Assembly (NCBI GenBank): GCA_026709935.1
Contig: JAPOSC010000012.1
Span: forward strand, 1 to 64,000
Length of the DNA stretch: 64,000 nucleotides
From: Thiotrichales bacterium
Lineage (GTDB): Bacteria; Pseudomonadota; Gammaproteobacteria; HK1
Direction of reading: 5' to 3'
The first letter of the stretch is position 1; the number at the start of each line of letters is the position of its first letter. The notes under the pieces were generated by a model, which was not told the origin of the DNA, ran no database searches, and was given only the letters and a program-made list of their open reading frames with translations. Positions 27,138 through 36,286 of this stretch are shown in pieces. The position numbers were made by a program, and so were the translations under genes.

Positions 27138-27571
27138 AACCCGCTATTTTCTCACTAATCCACTAGTATATATATATCTTTGTAGATATTTCGCTCGGAC
27201 GTAAAACCCGTAGCGTAAGCATCTCGAAAGCGGATTGATTCCAATCCCCACGCTTCCCCGGCGTCGTCTGTCGCCCTGATGAGATCGGAATCGGCGGTGG
27301 GGGGTAATCGTTCCGTCGGACCGTGGAGTTGACCGGGGCTGTCGCGTGATCCGTGCGCCAAGGCGGACAGGATCCGCCCGACAAGCGCGAAACCCCGGCA
27401 GATGCGCTGGCCGAAGCGAGGTGCGCGCCTTATACTTCGGACCCGAACTAGGGGCTGAAAGACGCACTCGGGGGAAATACCAGAGCTGATCCCCCGGCCT
27501 CTTCGACGTTCAGAGCACGGACGGGCAGGACATGCCACCGCTGCTTGGCCCCACGGATGTTGATGCTTCCT
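27138..27571. other. AT-rich junction and non-coding region
   Basis: No gene is supported. The left 100 bases are AT-rich, with a TATATATATA stretch around 27167-27178, unlike either flank. A long-loop inverted repeat CGGGGG/CCCCCG lies at 27469-27496. The region separates the broken toxin from the convergent addA-like gene and probably contains the island boundary. Confidence 0.5.
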
Positions 27572-27580
27572 TCAGGAAGC
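27565..27580 (-). terminator. Hairpin overlapping the addA-like stop codon
   Basis: On the minus strand GCTTCC-TGAA-GGAAGC forms a 6-bp stem with a tetraloop that contains the stop codon region of the helicase gene. No T-run follows. Confidence 0.4.
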
Positions 27581-30500
27581 TCGATCGACGTGAACGATGG
27601 CCCCGGAAGTCACGGCCACAATCAAGCCTCTCTCGGCACCGCTCATGTCGAGGTAGGCGCGGATCTGGCCGCGATAGTGCTCAAGCGTCTCCGGTGAGGG
27701 ATGCACGTCACTCTTCCAGTCGATCACCACCTCCGGCGCGCCATTCGCGGCGAAGGCGATGGCGTCGACGATTCCTGCCGCTGCCTCTTCGCAAGCAGCA
27801 GTATTGGTGGCCGCATGGACCGTGAACTCCGGCACGAGCCGCGGCCTGATGGCGGCGATTTCGGGAAGGTTCAAGGCGCGGACCACGCAGTCGGCGAGTT
27901 CGGTCGGGGCCAGTCCCTGCGCAGGATCGACCACCGCGCGCCGGCCCAGGGTGCTGATCAGCAGCTCGGCACGGGCGCGGAGGTCCTGCAGGGTCTCGCC
28001 CGTCTCACCGGTGAGGACTTCCTCGATCAGCTTGTGCAGAATGCGCCCTCGCTCGCGTCCGCCCTGGACAGCCGCCACGGCAGGGCTGTCGGTCAGCGCG
28101 CCGTCGGTGGCGAGGATCGCAGGCGCTTCCTCGGCCGGTGCGGGCTGGGCGATGCCCTCGTCCCGGCTCGGAGCTCGCCAGACGATGGTGGGCGTGCGTT
28201 TTGCGATCGCAGCCGCCTCGGCGGCAAAATCCCCACGGGTTTGCTCGTTCTCCGCGTCGCGCTCGCCCGCGCCGATGTTGGGCGGGTGATGGTCCATATC
28301 GAGGGCCGGAAGATCGGGCAATGCCAGATCGATGACGGAGCGCCAAGCCGAGGTGGCGGTATCGACATCGAGTCTGGGAAGAACGAGGAGTTCGCGCGCC
28401 CGGGTCGCGGCCACGTACCACAGGCGCACCCGTTCGCGATCGAGTTCGGCTTTCTCCTCGTTGCGGGCCTTCTCGTATCCGGTGGGCTCAACGCCGAAGA
28501 CGCGGCCGTAGAAGCGCCCGCTGGCGCGGTTCGTCACGGCGCTCTCGGGAGCGACCACCCGCGTCATCGTGTTGATGGGCACGACGATCGGCCACTCCAG
28601 GCCTTTCGCGGCGTGCATGGTGTAGAGCGCCACGGAATCTTCCTGGGCGTCGGGTCGGCCTTCCACGGCGCGGGCCTCGTCGCTCCAGGCCGCCGTCATC
28701 GCCTCGGCGAAAGCGCGCAGTCCCCGCACGGCATAGGCCCGGCTGAAGCTGAGATAGAGATCGACATTGGCCAATGCCCGCTCGGCCTGGCCGCGATGAC
28801 GCCGCAGCAGGATGGGCCGAACGCGCAGCACGTCGATGGCCTGGGAGAGAAGCGCATGCGGCGTGGTCGCGTTCGCTTTGCGCTGCAACGCCTGGAGCTT
28901 CTCCATGATGTCCCGCGCGAGTGGGTGCTCGATCGCGTTCGGCGCGACCCCCAGGTCGAGGCGCGGCAACTCGTCGGGCGTGTCGTCGGCGCGTGGCAGC
29001 GCCCAGACGATATCGAGCAGCGCCTCCTCGGTGAGCCCCACCAGCGGCCCGCGCAGCAGCGCGCCGAGCGCCAGCGTGTCCCGTCGGTCGGCGAGCACGC
29101 GGGTGATGGCGATGAGATCCTGGATCTCCTGGCGCCGGTAGAGGCCCTTGCCGGCCTGGGTGGCGACGGGGATGCCGCGCGCCTCCAACACCTCCTCGTA
29201 GCGCCAGAGGTCGCTTCCAGTCGGCGCCAGCAGGGCGATGTCGCCGGCACGGCACAGGCGCCGATCGCTACTCTCGCGATCGTGGATCGGCTCACTCCCG
29301 ATCAGGCGTGCGCACAACTCGGCCACGGCCTCCGCTTCGCCATCGCGCTGCCGCTCGACCTTGGCCTTTCCCTCTTCGTCGGCCACTGCGATATCCAGAG
29401 CGACGACCGACAGTCCTTCGTCACGCGGTGGCCGGGAGGGTTCAAGAGACTGAAAGCCGGGCTGGCCGTTCTCCTCGGAGAGCGCGGTTTCGAAGCGCGC
29501 GTTCACGTAGTCCATGATCGGCGCGCAGGAGCGAAAGTTGGTGGCGATCGAGAGCACGGCGGCCGCCGTCTGGGTGCGGAAGACCTCACGGGCGCGGACG
29601 TAAGCCGCGATATCGGCGCCGCGGAAGCGGTAGATGGCCTGCTTCGGATCGCCCACGAGAAAGAGCGCACCCGGGCGCAGCGAGAATGTCGTCCAGTGCC
29701 CTGTGTCGCTGCCTGCCGGCGGCTCGCCACACAGGCGCCAGAATATCTCGGTCTGGAGCGGGTCGGTGTCCTGGAACTCGTCGACGAGGACATGGCGAAA
29801 ACGCGCGGCCAGCGCCCGACGCACCTCGTCGTGGTCGCGCAGAAGATCGCGCGCGGAGACGATCAAGTCGTCGAAGTCGAGCTGCGCGGCGGCGCGCTTG
29901 TGCGCGCGGAAGCGGTCCATGACGGGTTCGACCACAGGGACGAGACCGGCGAGCACATGGGTGGCGACCGCCTGGTGGAAGGCCGTCCACGCCGTGCAGC
30001 AAAGCGCGTGGCGTGCGCCTGCCGCGTGATTCAGCCGGTCGGCATGCGCCTGAGCAAGACCGACTTCCCGAACCGCCGCTTGCCACTTCCCCTTCTTGCG
30101 GTACACGCGGAACCGGCCGGACAAGTTGAGCAGATCGCGGTGGGGTGCCATGCCCAAGAGCCTGACAAGCGCGGTGGGTGTGTCGGCCGGAAGCGCGCCC
30201 CCGACCTGTCCGGCCAGCACCTGGAAATGGCCGACGAGGGCGGCGGTCTCCGGCTCCTCGGCCTCGGCTTCGTCCAGGAAAGCGGCAAAGCCGTCTGCGG
30301 CTTCACGGAACGCGGCGACCAGACGCTCCAGATCTTCCAACGCGTAGGGCGCCAGTGCGCGATGACGCCGGAGATGATCGAGGACGGTACGCACCAGTTC
30401 GACGGTCGCATCGGGATTGTGCAGGACCAGTTCGGCGAGCAGGCCGCCCGTCTCGGTGGACAGTGCCTCGCGCAGCCAGGCATCGACGATCTCGGCGAAG

Positions 30501-30955
30501 GCGCGCTCCGCCTGGTCGCGATCCAGGACGGAGGCGCCGGGGTCGATGTCGGCTTCGACCGGATAGGGGGCGATGAGCCGCTGGCAGAAGCCATGGATCG
30601 TCGAGCAGGTCATTGCGTCGAGCGCGTCGGCCGCTTTGGTGAGGTTGCGGCGCTGCGCGTCCGAGAGGCCGGCCGCGAGGGCGGTGCGAAGCGCGACCGG
30701 GATGTCGTCCTCCGCAAGCGCCTCCACGAAGGCGCGGACCCGTATCAACAACTCGCTCGCGGCGAACTCGGTGAAGGTGACGGCGGCGATCGAGCGGGGT
30801 TCGACGCCGGCGGCCAGGAGCATGGCGATGCGGCCCGCCATGACCGCGGTCTTGCCCGAGCCCGCGCCTGCCTCCACCAGAAGGGAGCGGTCGTGAACGG
30901 CGACAGCCTGCGTTCGGGCGGTGTCGTCGGACAGTGCTGGTGGCCGGTCCGCCAT
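27572..30955 (-). CDS. AddA-like UvrD helicase/nuclease
   Basis: The 1127-residue protein is a superfamily 1A helicase with a C-terminal RecB-type nuclease. Walker A is EAGAGSGKT near the N-terminus, the Walker B/motif II region is LVDEFQDTDPLQ, and UvrD motifs such as DPKQAIYRFRGAD and LYTMHAAKGLEW follow. The C-terminal VVIDWKSDV with an upstream GIVDAIAF is the PD-(D/E)XK core. Together with the upstream AddB-like partner it should resect double-strand ends. The ATG at 30955 overlaps the partner's stop by one base. On an island such pairs may act in DNA repair or phage defence; I cannot say which. Confidence 0.85.
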   Translation of the reverse strand: MADRPPALSDDTARTQAVAVHDRSLLVEAGAGSGKTAVMAGRIAMLLAAGVEPRSIAAVTFTEFAASELLIRVRAFVEALAEDDIPVALRTALAAGLSDAQRRNLTKAADALDAMTCSTIHGFCQRLIAPYPVEADIDPGASVLDRDQAERAFAEIVDAWLREALSTETGGLLAELVLHNPDATVELVRTVLDHLRRHRALAPYALEDLERLVAAFREAADGFAAFLDEAEAEEPETAALVGHFQVLAGQVGGALPADTPTALVRLLGMAPHRDLLNLSGRFRVYRKKGKWQAAVREVGLAQAHADRLNHAAGARHALCCTAWTAFHQAVATHVLAGLVPVVEPVMDRFRAHKRAAAQLDFDDLIVSARDLLRDHDEVRRALAARFRHVLVDEFQDTDPLQTEIFWRLCGEPPAGSDTGHWTTFSLRPGALFLVGDPKQAIYRFRGADIAAYVRAREVFRTQTAAAVLSIATNFRSCAPIMDYVNARFETALSEENGQPGFQSLEPSRPPRDEGLSVVALDIAVADEEGKAKVERQRDGEAEAVAELCARLIGSEPIHDRESSDRRLCRAGDIALLAPTGSDLWRYEEVLEARGIPVATQAGKGLYRRQEIQDLIAITRVLADRRDTLALGALLRGPLVGLTEEALLDIVWALPRADDTPDELPRLDLGVAPNAIEHPLARDIMEKLQALQRKANATTPHALLSQAIDVLRVRPILLRRHRGQAERALANVDLYLSFSRAYAVRGLRAFAEAMTAAWSDEARAVEGRPDAQEDSVALYTMHAAKGLEWPIVVPINTMTRVVAPESAVTNRASGRFYGRVFGVEPTGYEKARNEEKAELDRERVRLWYVAATRARELLVLPRLDVDTATSAWRSVIDLALPDLPALDMDHHPPNIGAGERDAENEQTRGDFAAEAAAIAKRTPTIVWRAPSRDEGIAQPAPAEEAPAILATDGALTDSPAVAAVQGGRERGRILHKLIEEVLTGETGETLQDLRARAELLISTLGRRAVVDPAQGLAPTELADCVVRALNLPEIAAIRPRLVPEFTVHAATNTAACEEAAAGIVDAIAFAANGAPEVVIDWKSDVHPSPETLEHYRGQIRAYLDMSGAERGLIVAVTSGAIVHVDRAS

Positions 30956-33624
30956 CACGGTGCGCCCCACACGCGGGTTGCATCCCCGAGGCGTTCGTTG
31001 GCGGCAGCCTCCTTCCGCACGCGGTACACGGCGGCTGCGTTGGCCGGAAGCGCGAAGGCAAACTCGTCGTAGTTCCCACCCGTGTCCGTGCCCATCACCG
31101 CGCCGCCGGAGGCGAGATTCGCGCGCGCAGCCTGGAGATACTCGGTGAGGGCAGCGCGCGCGGCGTCAGGATCTCCAAGCCGCAGGTCCCAATCCTCGCG
31201 CACATAGAGGAGCGATGCCGCGATGGACAGGCGGGGGCCCAGCAGCGCCCTCACGAAGAATGCGTAGAGGCAGCGCTGAAGCTCCTTGCCGCCGTCGAGG
31301 ACGATGTCGTGCTTCGGCGCACGTCCGGTCTTGTAGTCCCGCACCAGCGCCTGGCGGTCATCGGCGGAGAGATCCAGCCGGTCGATGTGTCCCCTGATCC
31401 GAAACCCCGTGTCCGGAATCTCGACCGACACCTCGGCGTCCCATGGAATCAGCCCCTCAGTCTTGGGTTCGGACCCACCGAACGGAACCTCGCCATGGGC
31501 GCGCGCGTTGGCCAGATCCCTGTCACGGAAGCCCAGCGTCCGACCGCTCAGCTCGCGCACCTCGTCGAGCGTGCGGCGCCAGATGATGGTCGGGGGCACC
31601 GCCTGCTCGGCCTCCCAGGCCGCCGCGACCTCGGTCGCAGCGGCGTCCACGGCGGCAGCGATCTGCTTCTGCGAAGCGTCGGCAAGACCGATGTCCGCCT
31701 CCAGGATCTGAAGCGCTCCGTCGAGGGTCCGGTGAACCAGATCGCCTGTGGCGGGTGCATCAAGTACCAGCGGTTCCTCACCGCTGTCGGGCGTACGCCA
31801 GCGCAGCACGTAGTGCCAGACGAACCCCAACGGGTTGCGCAGGAGCATGCGGAGCGAGCTCGCCGACTGGGTGCGCTCAAGGATGGCGACGATCGCCGGA
31901 TGATGGGGCCGGACCGCGCCGTCGTGTGGCGTGATCTCCGAGCTGAGCCAGTCGAACCAGCACTCGGACGCCGCCTGCGCCTGGGGCAGGCCGCGGAACT
32001 CGTCGGGCCGTGCCGTCAGCCGGTCGGTCTCGCTGAACGCGTGCATGGGCACGCGGTTGCGTGGCAGGTAAATCTCGTCAGCCGCAACCCGGGGAAGCAG
32101 GGTGCTGCGTCCGAGTCGCCGGCCCTCCTCGTCGCGCCGAGCGCGGGAGAGCACGATCTCGCGCTCCGTCGTCGCCAGGATAGTCTCGAAGTCGCGCCGA
32201 TCGGCGGCGGCAACGGGCAGCGGATCAAGCTCATGCGTCGGCACGATGTGATCGGAGAGCAGGCGGTCCTCCACCATGACCCGGGGCCAGCGCGCGGAGT
32301 TGAGGCCGAGCAGGCGGACGAAGCGCCGGGGCGATGCCGCGAGTGCGCTCGCCGGTATCCAGCAGGCCGAGACGCAGGGGTCGATGCGGTCATCCTGCCT
32401 GAGCGTCTCCAGCGTGAGATCGAGGGATGCGGCCGGGCCAGTGGCGAGCGCCCGCCGCCAGATCGTGCGCGCGTGACGGCGGAGAAGGGTCTCACCCGCC
32501 TCATCGGCAGCCTCGACGCCCCGGGACAACAGGTCCACGGTAGCGGCGAGCGCCGGGCCGTGGTCGTTCCCATCCGGCCAGTCCGCGGCGGCAAGCTGGT
32601 TGAGCAGGCGCGTCCAGGCTTCGGGGGACGAGAGCGGTGCGCCGGCCGGCAGGATACGTGTCCAGCCCTCCGGCAGATCCGCGAACGGACCGGGCCACGC
32701 CCTCAGCAGCGCGTTCAGCCTGCGGATCCGTGTCTGGGAGAGGCCGCGCAGCAGGATGTCGGCGAGTGCCGCTGCGGCCTGCCCCTCGCGGCTCGCCGTG
32801 ACCTTGACGCCGTGCACGAAGTGCAAGTCGAGATTGGCGTCGGCGCGGAGCGCGAACAGGTGATCGTCATAGTCGGTGGTCGCGGCAGAGGCGATGGCAA
32901 TGTCGGCGGGCTCCGCCTTGCCGGAGGCAAGCAACGCGCGTGCCCAGCGCATGGCCTCAACCGCCTCGTGATAGGCCGTGGCCGCGCGGACGGCTGAGAT
33001 GTCCGGCGACTGTGATGCCCCCCGCACAATCTCGACGACTCTGGCGTCGAGCCATTCAGGCACCGACCGGGGGCCCGCATTCCAGCGCACCGGCACATGA
33101 TGTGCGATCGAGTGCAGGAGCGGTCGCCAGACGGGTGAGAGCTCGGTGATGCCGACGATCTCGATAGGTCCGAAGAGCGCAGCCGCATGATCCAGTCGGG
33201 CGCCCCCGGCCGCAGCGAGGTCGGCGGGCCGCATCATCGACGGCGGCAGCGCGTCCAGCACCGCACGCTCAAGGCGAGCGATGGACCGGAGCCGTGGATG
33301 CTCGCCCGCCCGAGCCTCAAGGTCGAGACCGGCCCACCAGGCTTTGCGCAAGGTGTCGGCGACCGCGCCCGTCATTCCGGGCAGCGCCTTGATCGCATCG
33401 AGCTCACCCAGCGCCGTTTCCGGCAGGACGGTCGCGATGGCTTGCCTGAGCGTATCGCCGTCGAGGGATTGCACGAAGCCGCCCGCGAGCCGGGCCGCGA
33501 GATGCTCGAAGGTCATGACCTGAAACCCGTGCTGGCGTTTCCGGGCCGCTTCCAGCCGCAGTTCCCGTATCTTCAGCCGGCTGTGGGCCACGATCGTACG
33601 GCGCGGCGACTGCGCGATATTCAC
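30955..33624 (-). CDS. AddB-like PD-(D/E)XK nuclease
   Basis: The 889-residue protein has a degenerate helicase-like N-terminal part without a clear Walker A and a C-terminal RecB/Cas4-type nuclease: GHIDRLD, then RDYKTG and ELQRCLYAFF carry the D, D-x-K and Q-Y residues. This is the architecture of an AddB-type partner. The likely start is the GTG at 33624; the longer in-frame extension overlaps the preceding gene and lacks family character. It is translationally coupled to the helicase gene. Confidence 0.8.
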   Translation of the reverse strand: MNIAQSPRRTIVAHSRLKIRELRLEAARKRQHGFQVMTFEHLAARLAGGFVQSLDGDTLRQAIATVLPETALGELDAIKALPGMTGAVADTLRKAWWAGLDLEARAGEHPRLRSIARLERAVLDALPPSMMRPADLAAAGGARLDHAAALFGPIEIVGITELSPVWRPLLHSIAHHVPVRWNAGPRSVPEWLDARVVEIVRGASQSPDISAVRAATAYHEAVEAMRWARALLASGKAEPADIAIASAATTDYDDHLFALRADANLDLHFVHGVKVTASREGQAAAALADILLRGLSQTRIRRLNALLRAWPGPFADLPEGWTRILPAGAPLSSPEAWTRLLNQLAAADWPDGNDHGPALAATVDLLSRGVEAADEAGETLLRRHARTIWRRALATGPAASLDLTLETLRQDDRIDPCVSACWIPASALAASPRRFVRLLGLNSARWPRVMVEDRLLSDHIVPTHELDPLPVAAADRRDFETILATTEREIVLSRARRDEEGRRLGRSTLLPRVAADEIYLPRNRVPMHAFSETDRLTARPDEFRGLPQAQAASECWFDWLSSEITPHDGAVRPHHPAIVAILERTQSASSLRMLLRNPLGFVWHYVLRWRTPDSGEEPLVLDAPATGDLVHRTLDGALQILEADIGLADASQKQIAAAVDAAATEVAAAWEAEQAVPPTIIWRRTLDEVRELSGRTLGFRDRDLANARAHGEVPFGGSEPKTEGLIPWDAEVSVEIPDTGFRIRGHIDRLDLSADDRQALVRDYKTGRAPKHDIVLDGGKELQRCLYAFFVRALLGPRLSIAASLLYVREDWDLRLGDPDAARAALTEYLQAARANLASGGAVMGTDTGGNYDEFAFALPANAAAVYRVRKEAAANERLGDATRVWGAP

Positions 33625-33751
33625 GTGACTTGTCCCGGTTGCGGCTGGTGCATGGCGTGCTTGCCAGGCAGTTCCCCGACGCACAAGTCTAACGTGAGCT
33701 GGGGCGTTCCTACTGCACCTGCGACGCTGGTTGACGGGTGCGAGCGGGGCG

Positions 33752-34831
33752 TCATTCCTGAACGTCACCCTCACCCTGCGCCAATGACCAGAGGTGGTAG
33801 GCCGCGTCGATGCGGGTATCGAACGAGCCGGATAGGTCCTCACCGTCAGGACTGACGGCGTGCCATCGATCGACGTCAACCTCCCGGACCTTGCGGACCG
33901 TCCCGAGCGACCCGACGGAGTTTCGGATCATCACGTCATAGGTACCCGGTGCGACAGGCAAGTAGACGAAGTCGAGGCGAGGCTCGGCCGGCCAAGTGCG
34001 AATGCCCAGCATCGATGTCCCCCGAGCGCGACTGGCCAGGGCCCGGGCGAGGAGTGCTCCGGAGCGGTCCCGGCGATGGGCTTCTCGTGCCGACCATCGC
34101 GCTGGCGGTCGGCCGCGTTGTCGGCGGTGGGGCGGGTGCTCGCGACGGCCGTCGGCATCGACGCGCACGAACCCCTGACACTTCTCCAGATTGCGCCGGA
34201 AATTGCCGCTGTCGAGGCGGACGTTCCACACGGCCTCGTAGACGGCCTGAAGCTCGCTGACCGCAAAGGTCGGTGCGAGAAACCGTGACGCGAAGGTCGT
34301 GTACTCGAGAAGCGCGCGCACGCGCTCCAGACCGTCGTCGATGATGCGCGCGTGATGGAAGGCGAGGGTGCTCCGGTCGAGTTCGTCGACGGATTGCATC
34401 TCGGCCCAGGCGGCATCGCCACCCCCGAGCATGGGCGGCAACTCGTGGGCGACGGCGAAGAACGCGACTGAGAGCACGCGCTGACGCGCGTCCCGGTGAG
34501 GGGCAACGTCGCTCCCGAGCTGCTCAAGATACCAGTCGCTCTCCGGGTGCAGGCCCGTCTCCTCGGCCAGGGCGCGAACCGCGGCCTCATTGAGGTCCTC
34601 GCCACGCCTGACGAAGCCCCCCGGCAACGCCCAACGCCCGAGGAACGGTTCGATGTCCCGTCGCACGAGGGCGATGTGGAGCGTGGGCGCGAAGAGCCGG
34701 GCCGGGGGCGTCTGGAAGTCACGGCGGCGGTGCTCCCAGGCCGGGGGTTGGACGGTGAACACGGCGATGTCGACGGCGACGGCGAAGCGCTCGAAATCCG
34801 CAGTGTCCTGCGACGCATCCTGTTCTGTCAT
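33752..34831 (-). CDS. NrtR-like Nudix regulator with C-terminal extension
   Basis: The 359-residue product begins with a Nudix domain. The box GGFVRRGEDLNEAAVRALAE, followed by ETGL, has alanine where the consensus REUxEE has its first glutamate, as in regulatory, weakly catalytic members. It continues into a winged-helix segment (AVSELQAVYEAVW, then NFRRNLEKCQGFV) typical of NrtR repressors, which sense NAD metabolites. An Arg-rich linker and about 90 further residues (LDFVYLPVAPGTYDVMIRN onwards) are unusual and look like a separate small domain. It is upstream of the addB/addA-like pair, 127 bases away on the same strand, and may regulate it. Confidence 0.75.
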   Translation of the reverse strand: MTEQDASQDTADFERFAVAVDIAVFTVQPPAWEHRRRDFQTPPARLFAPTLHIALVRRDIEPFLGRWALPGGFVRRGEDLNEAAVRALAEETGLHPESDWYLEQLGSDVAPHRDARQRVLSVAFFAVAHELPPMLGGGDAAWAEMQSVDELDRSTLAFHHARIIDDGLERVRALLEYTTFASRFLAPTFAVSELQAVYEAVWNVRLDSGNFRRNLEKCQGFVRVDADGRREHPPHRRQRGRPPARWSAREAHRRDRSGALLARALASRARGTSMLGIRTWPAEPRLDFVYLPVAPGTYDVMIRNSVGSLGTVRKVREVDVDRWHAVSPDGEDLSGSFDTRIDAAYHLWSLAQGEGDVQE

Positions 34832-34847
34832 TGCTCACGCCGGCTGC

Positions 34848-34875
34848 TTGATTTCTGGAATCATACCTGTAGAAT
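34848..34875 (+). promoter_or_regulatory. Candidate promoter of the PcfJ-like gene
   Basis: TTGATT (34848-34853) and TAGAAT (34870-34875) are spaced by 16 bases in an AT-rich divergent intergenic region. A palindromic GACATGTC at 34889-34896 just downstream could be an operator for the neighbouring NrtR-like regulator. Confidence 0.45.
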
Positions 34876-34926
34876 AGTGTGTAAGAAAGACATGTCATAT
34901 TCACTCCTCATCCCAGAAGACAGAAC

Positions 34927-36111
34927 ATGAGCGCACAAGAACCAAGACAACCCGAGCCGGAACAGCATCACAGGGCGCCGCGACCGGCATCCTCCCATCC
35001 AAACATTGCCGCACGACTCGCGTGGCTCGAAGCGCACTGGCCGGACATACCCCAGGCCCCGGCAATGCCGAAGCGGTTGCTGCGCACCGTTGACGCGTTC
35101 GGGGACCGGCCCGAGAACCGCGACGGGCGCGGGTTGTCAGTGACTGCGCGTGAAACCGTGCTTCGGACGCTCAAACACGTAAGGAGCGCGGTGCGAAAGT
35201 CCGATGGGCGAGGAGACTTGGCGCATGCGGCACGACGGTTCCTCAAATCACTGGCGCACATCACCGAGTTCGACGAGACGATCGAACGGGCGAGGCGTTT
35301 CCGCGGGGAGGTCCAGAAGACGGGGTGTCGCCGGGCGAAAGCGACCCCTGTCTGTGAAGCGCAGGCATACGTCTGCGGGGTGGTTTCGGGGGTGGGCGAG
35401 ATCCGGCTCCGCCGCGAGCGGTCGGTCGCCGAGCTGCAGAAGGTGGGGCGCGCACTCCATCTCTGCGTCGCCCATGCCAACGAGCTCGGCCGGACCTACC
35501 ACAACGCGCTGAAGACGGGGGAGTCGGAATTCTGGAGCCTGCGCACGGCCGCGGGCCCTTTCGCCCTGCTGAGCGTCAGGGTTGAGGAAGGCGAGCGGTG
35601 CATCGAGGAGTTCGAGGGCGGGAACGAGCAACGACCGGTGGTCACCGACGCAAACGGGCGCAGGCATGCACTGTCGGGGGTACTGTTGAGGAACGTCTTG
35701 CGAAAGCTGAAGGCCGACCCCTCCAACATCGATCACTTCACCTGCGTGGGGGCGTTTCCGAGCCTGTTGTCGCGGAGGAATCGTGAGAACTATCGCGACG
35801 TGTTCGCGGATGGGTGCAACTTCCGGATCTGGCGCTTCACCAACGAAGTCATCGTCGCGGTGTCGGAGAGTCGTCCCCGGAAGGCGGTGCCGGGGCGTTT
35901 CGCGCAGTGGTCACGGTTCGTACGACGTGAACGGCGGCGCCAGCATCGGAGACGGGGACGGCAACCGCAAGTTCGGCGACTCCCCGAGTGGGAGCAGGGC
36001 GCTTGGCACAGCGCGGCGATGGATCTCGGCGAGTTGCCTGAGTTGCTGATGCTGTCGCCCGATCTGAATAACGCTTTCGCCGGTAAGGAGAATGTGGGTG
36101 AGAGCACGTGA
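34927..36111 (+). CDS. PcfJ-like protein of unknown function
   Basis: The 394-residue product has a central region that resembles the PcfJ domain found in plasmid and phage-encoded proteins: SVAELQKVGRALHLCVA, a following tyrosine segment, then ALLSVRVEEGERCIEEFEGG with an asparagine (GGNEQ). Its terminal parts are charged and probably flexible. PcfJ proteins have no firmly established activity. The gene is divergent from the NrtR-like regulator and starts a run of nuclease genes. The identification rests on pattern resemblance and could be wrong. Confidence 0.5.
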   Translation: MSAQEPRQPEPEQHHRAPRPASSHPNIAARLAWLEAHWPDIPQAPAMPKRLLRTVDAFGDRPENRDGRGLSVTARETVLRTLKHVRSAVRKSDGRGDLAHAARRFLKSLAHITEFDETIERARRFRGEVQKTGCRRAKATPVCEAQAYVCGVVSGVGEIRLRRERSVAELQKVGRALHLCVAHANELGRTYHNALKTGESEFWSLRTAAGPFALLSVRVEEGERCIEEFEGGNEQRPVVTDANGRRHALSGVLLRNVLRKLKADPSNIDHFTCVGAFPSLLSRRNRENYRDVFADGCNFRIWRFTNEVIVAVSESRPRKAVPGRFAQWSRFVRRERRRQHRRRGRQPQVRRLPEWEQGAWHSAAMDLGELPELLMLSPDLNNAFAGKENVGEST

Positions 36112-36286
36112 TCACGCGCTCCCCGGGCGGTTCATGGGAGTGTGTTACCGCAGACCCTTGGTATAGTCCGTTCGGTGCGAAGGTGGACTACGGAACCAAA
36201 TTCAACTGAGGGGTTCCATTCTGCGAGGTAGTATCGGTGCGCACGCTCATGCATGTAAATCAACGCGAGCATCAATGAGGGGATGA

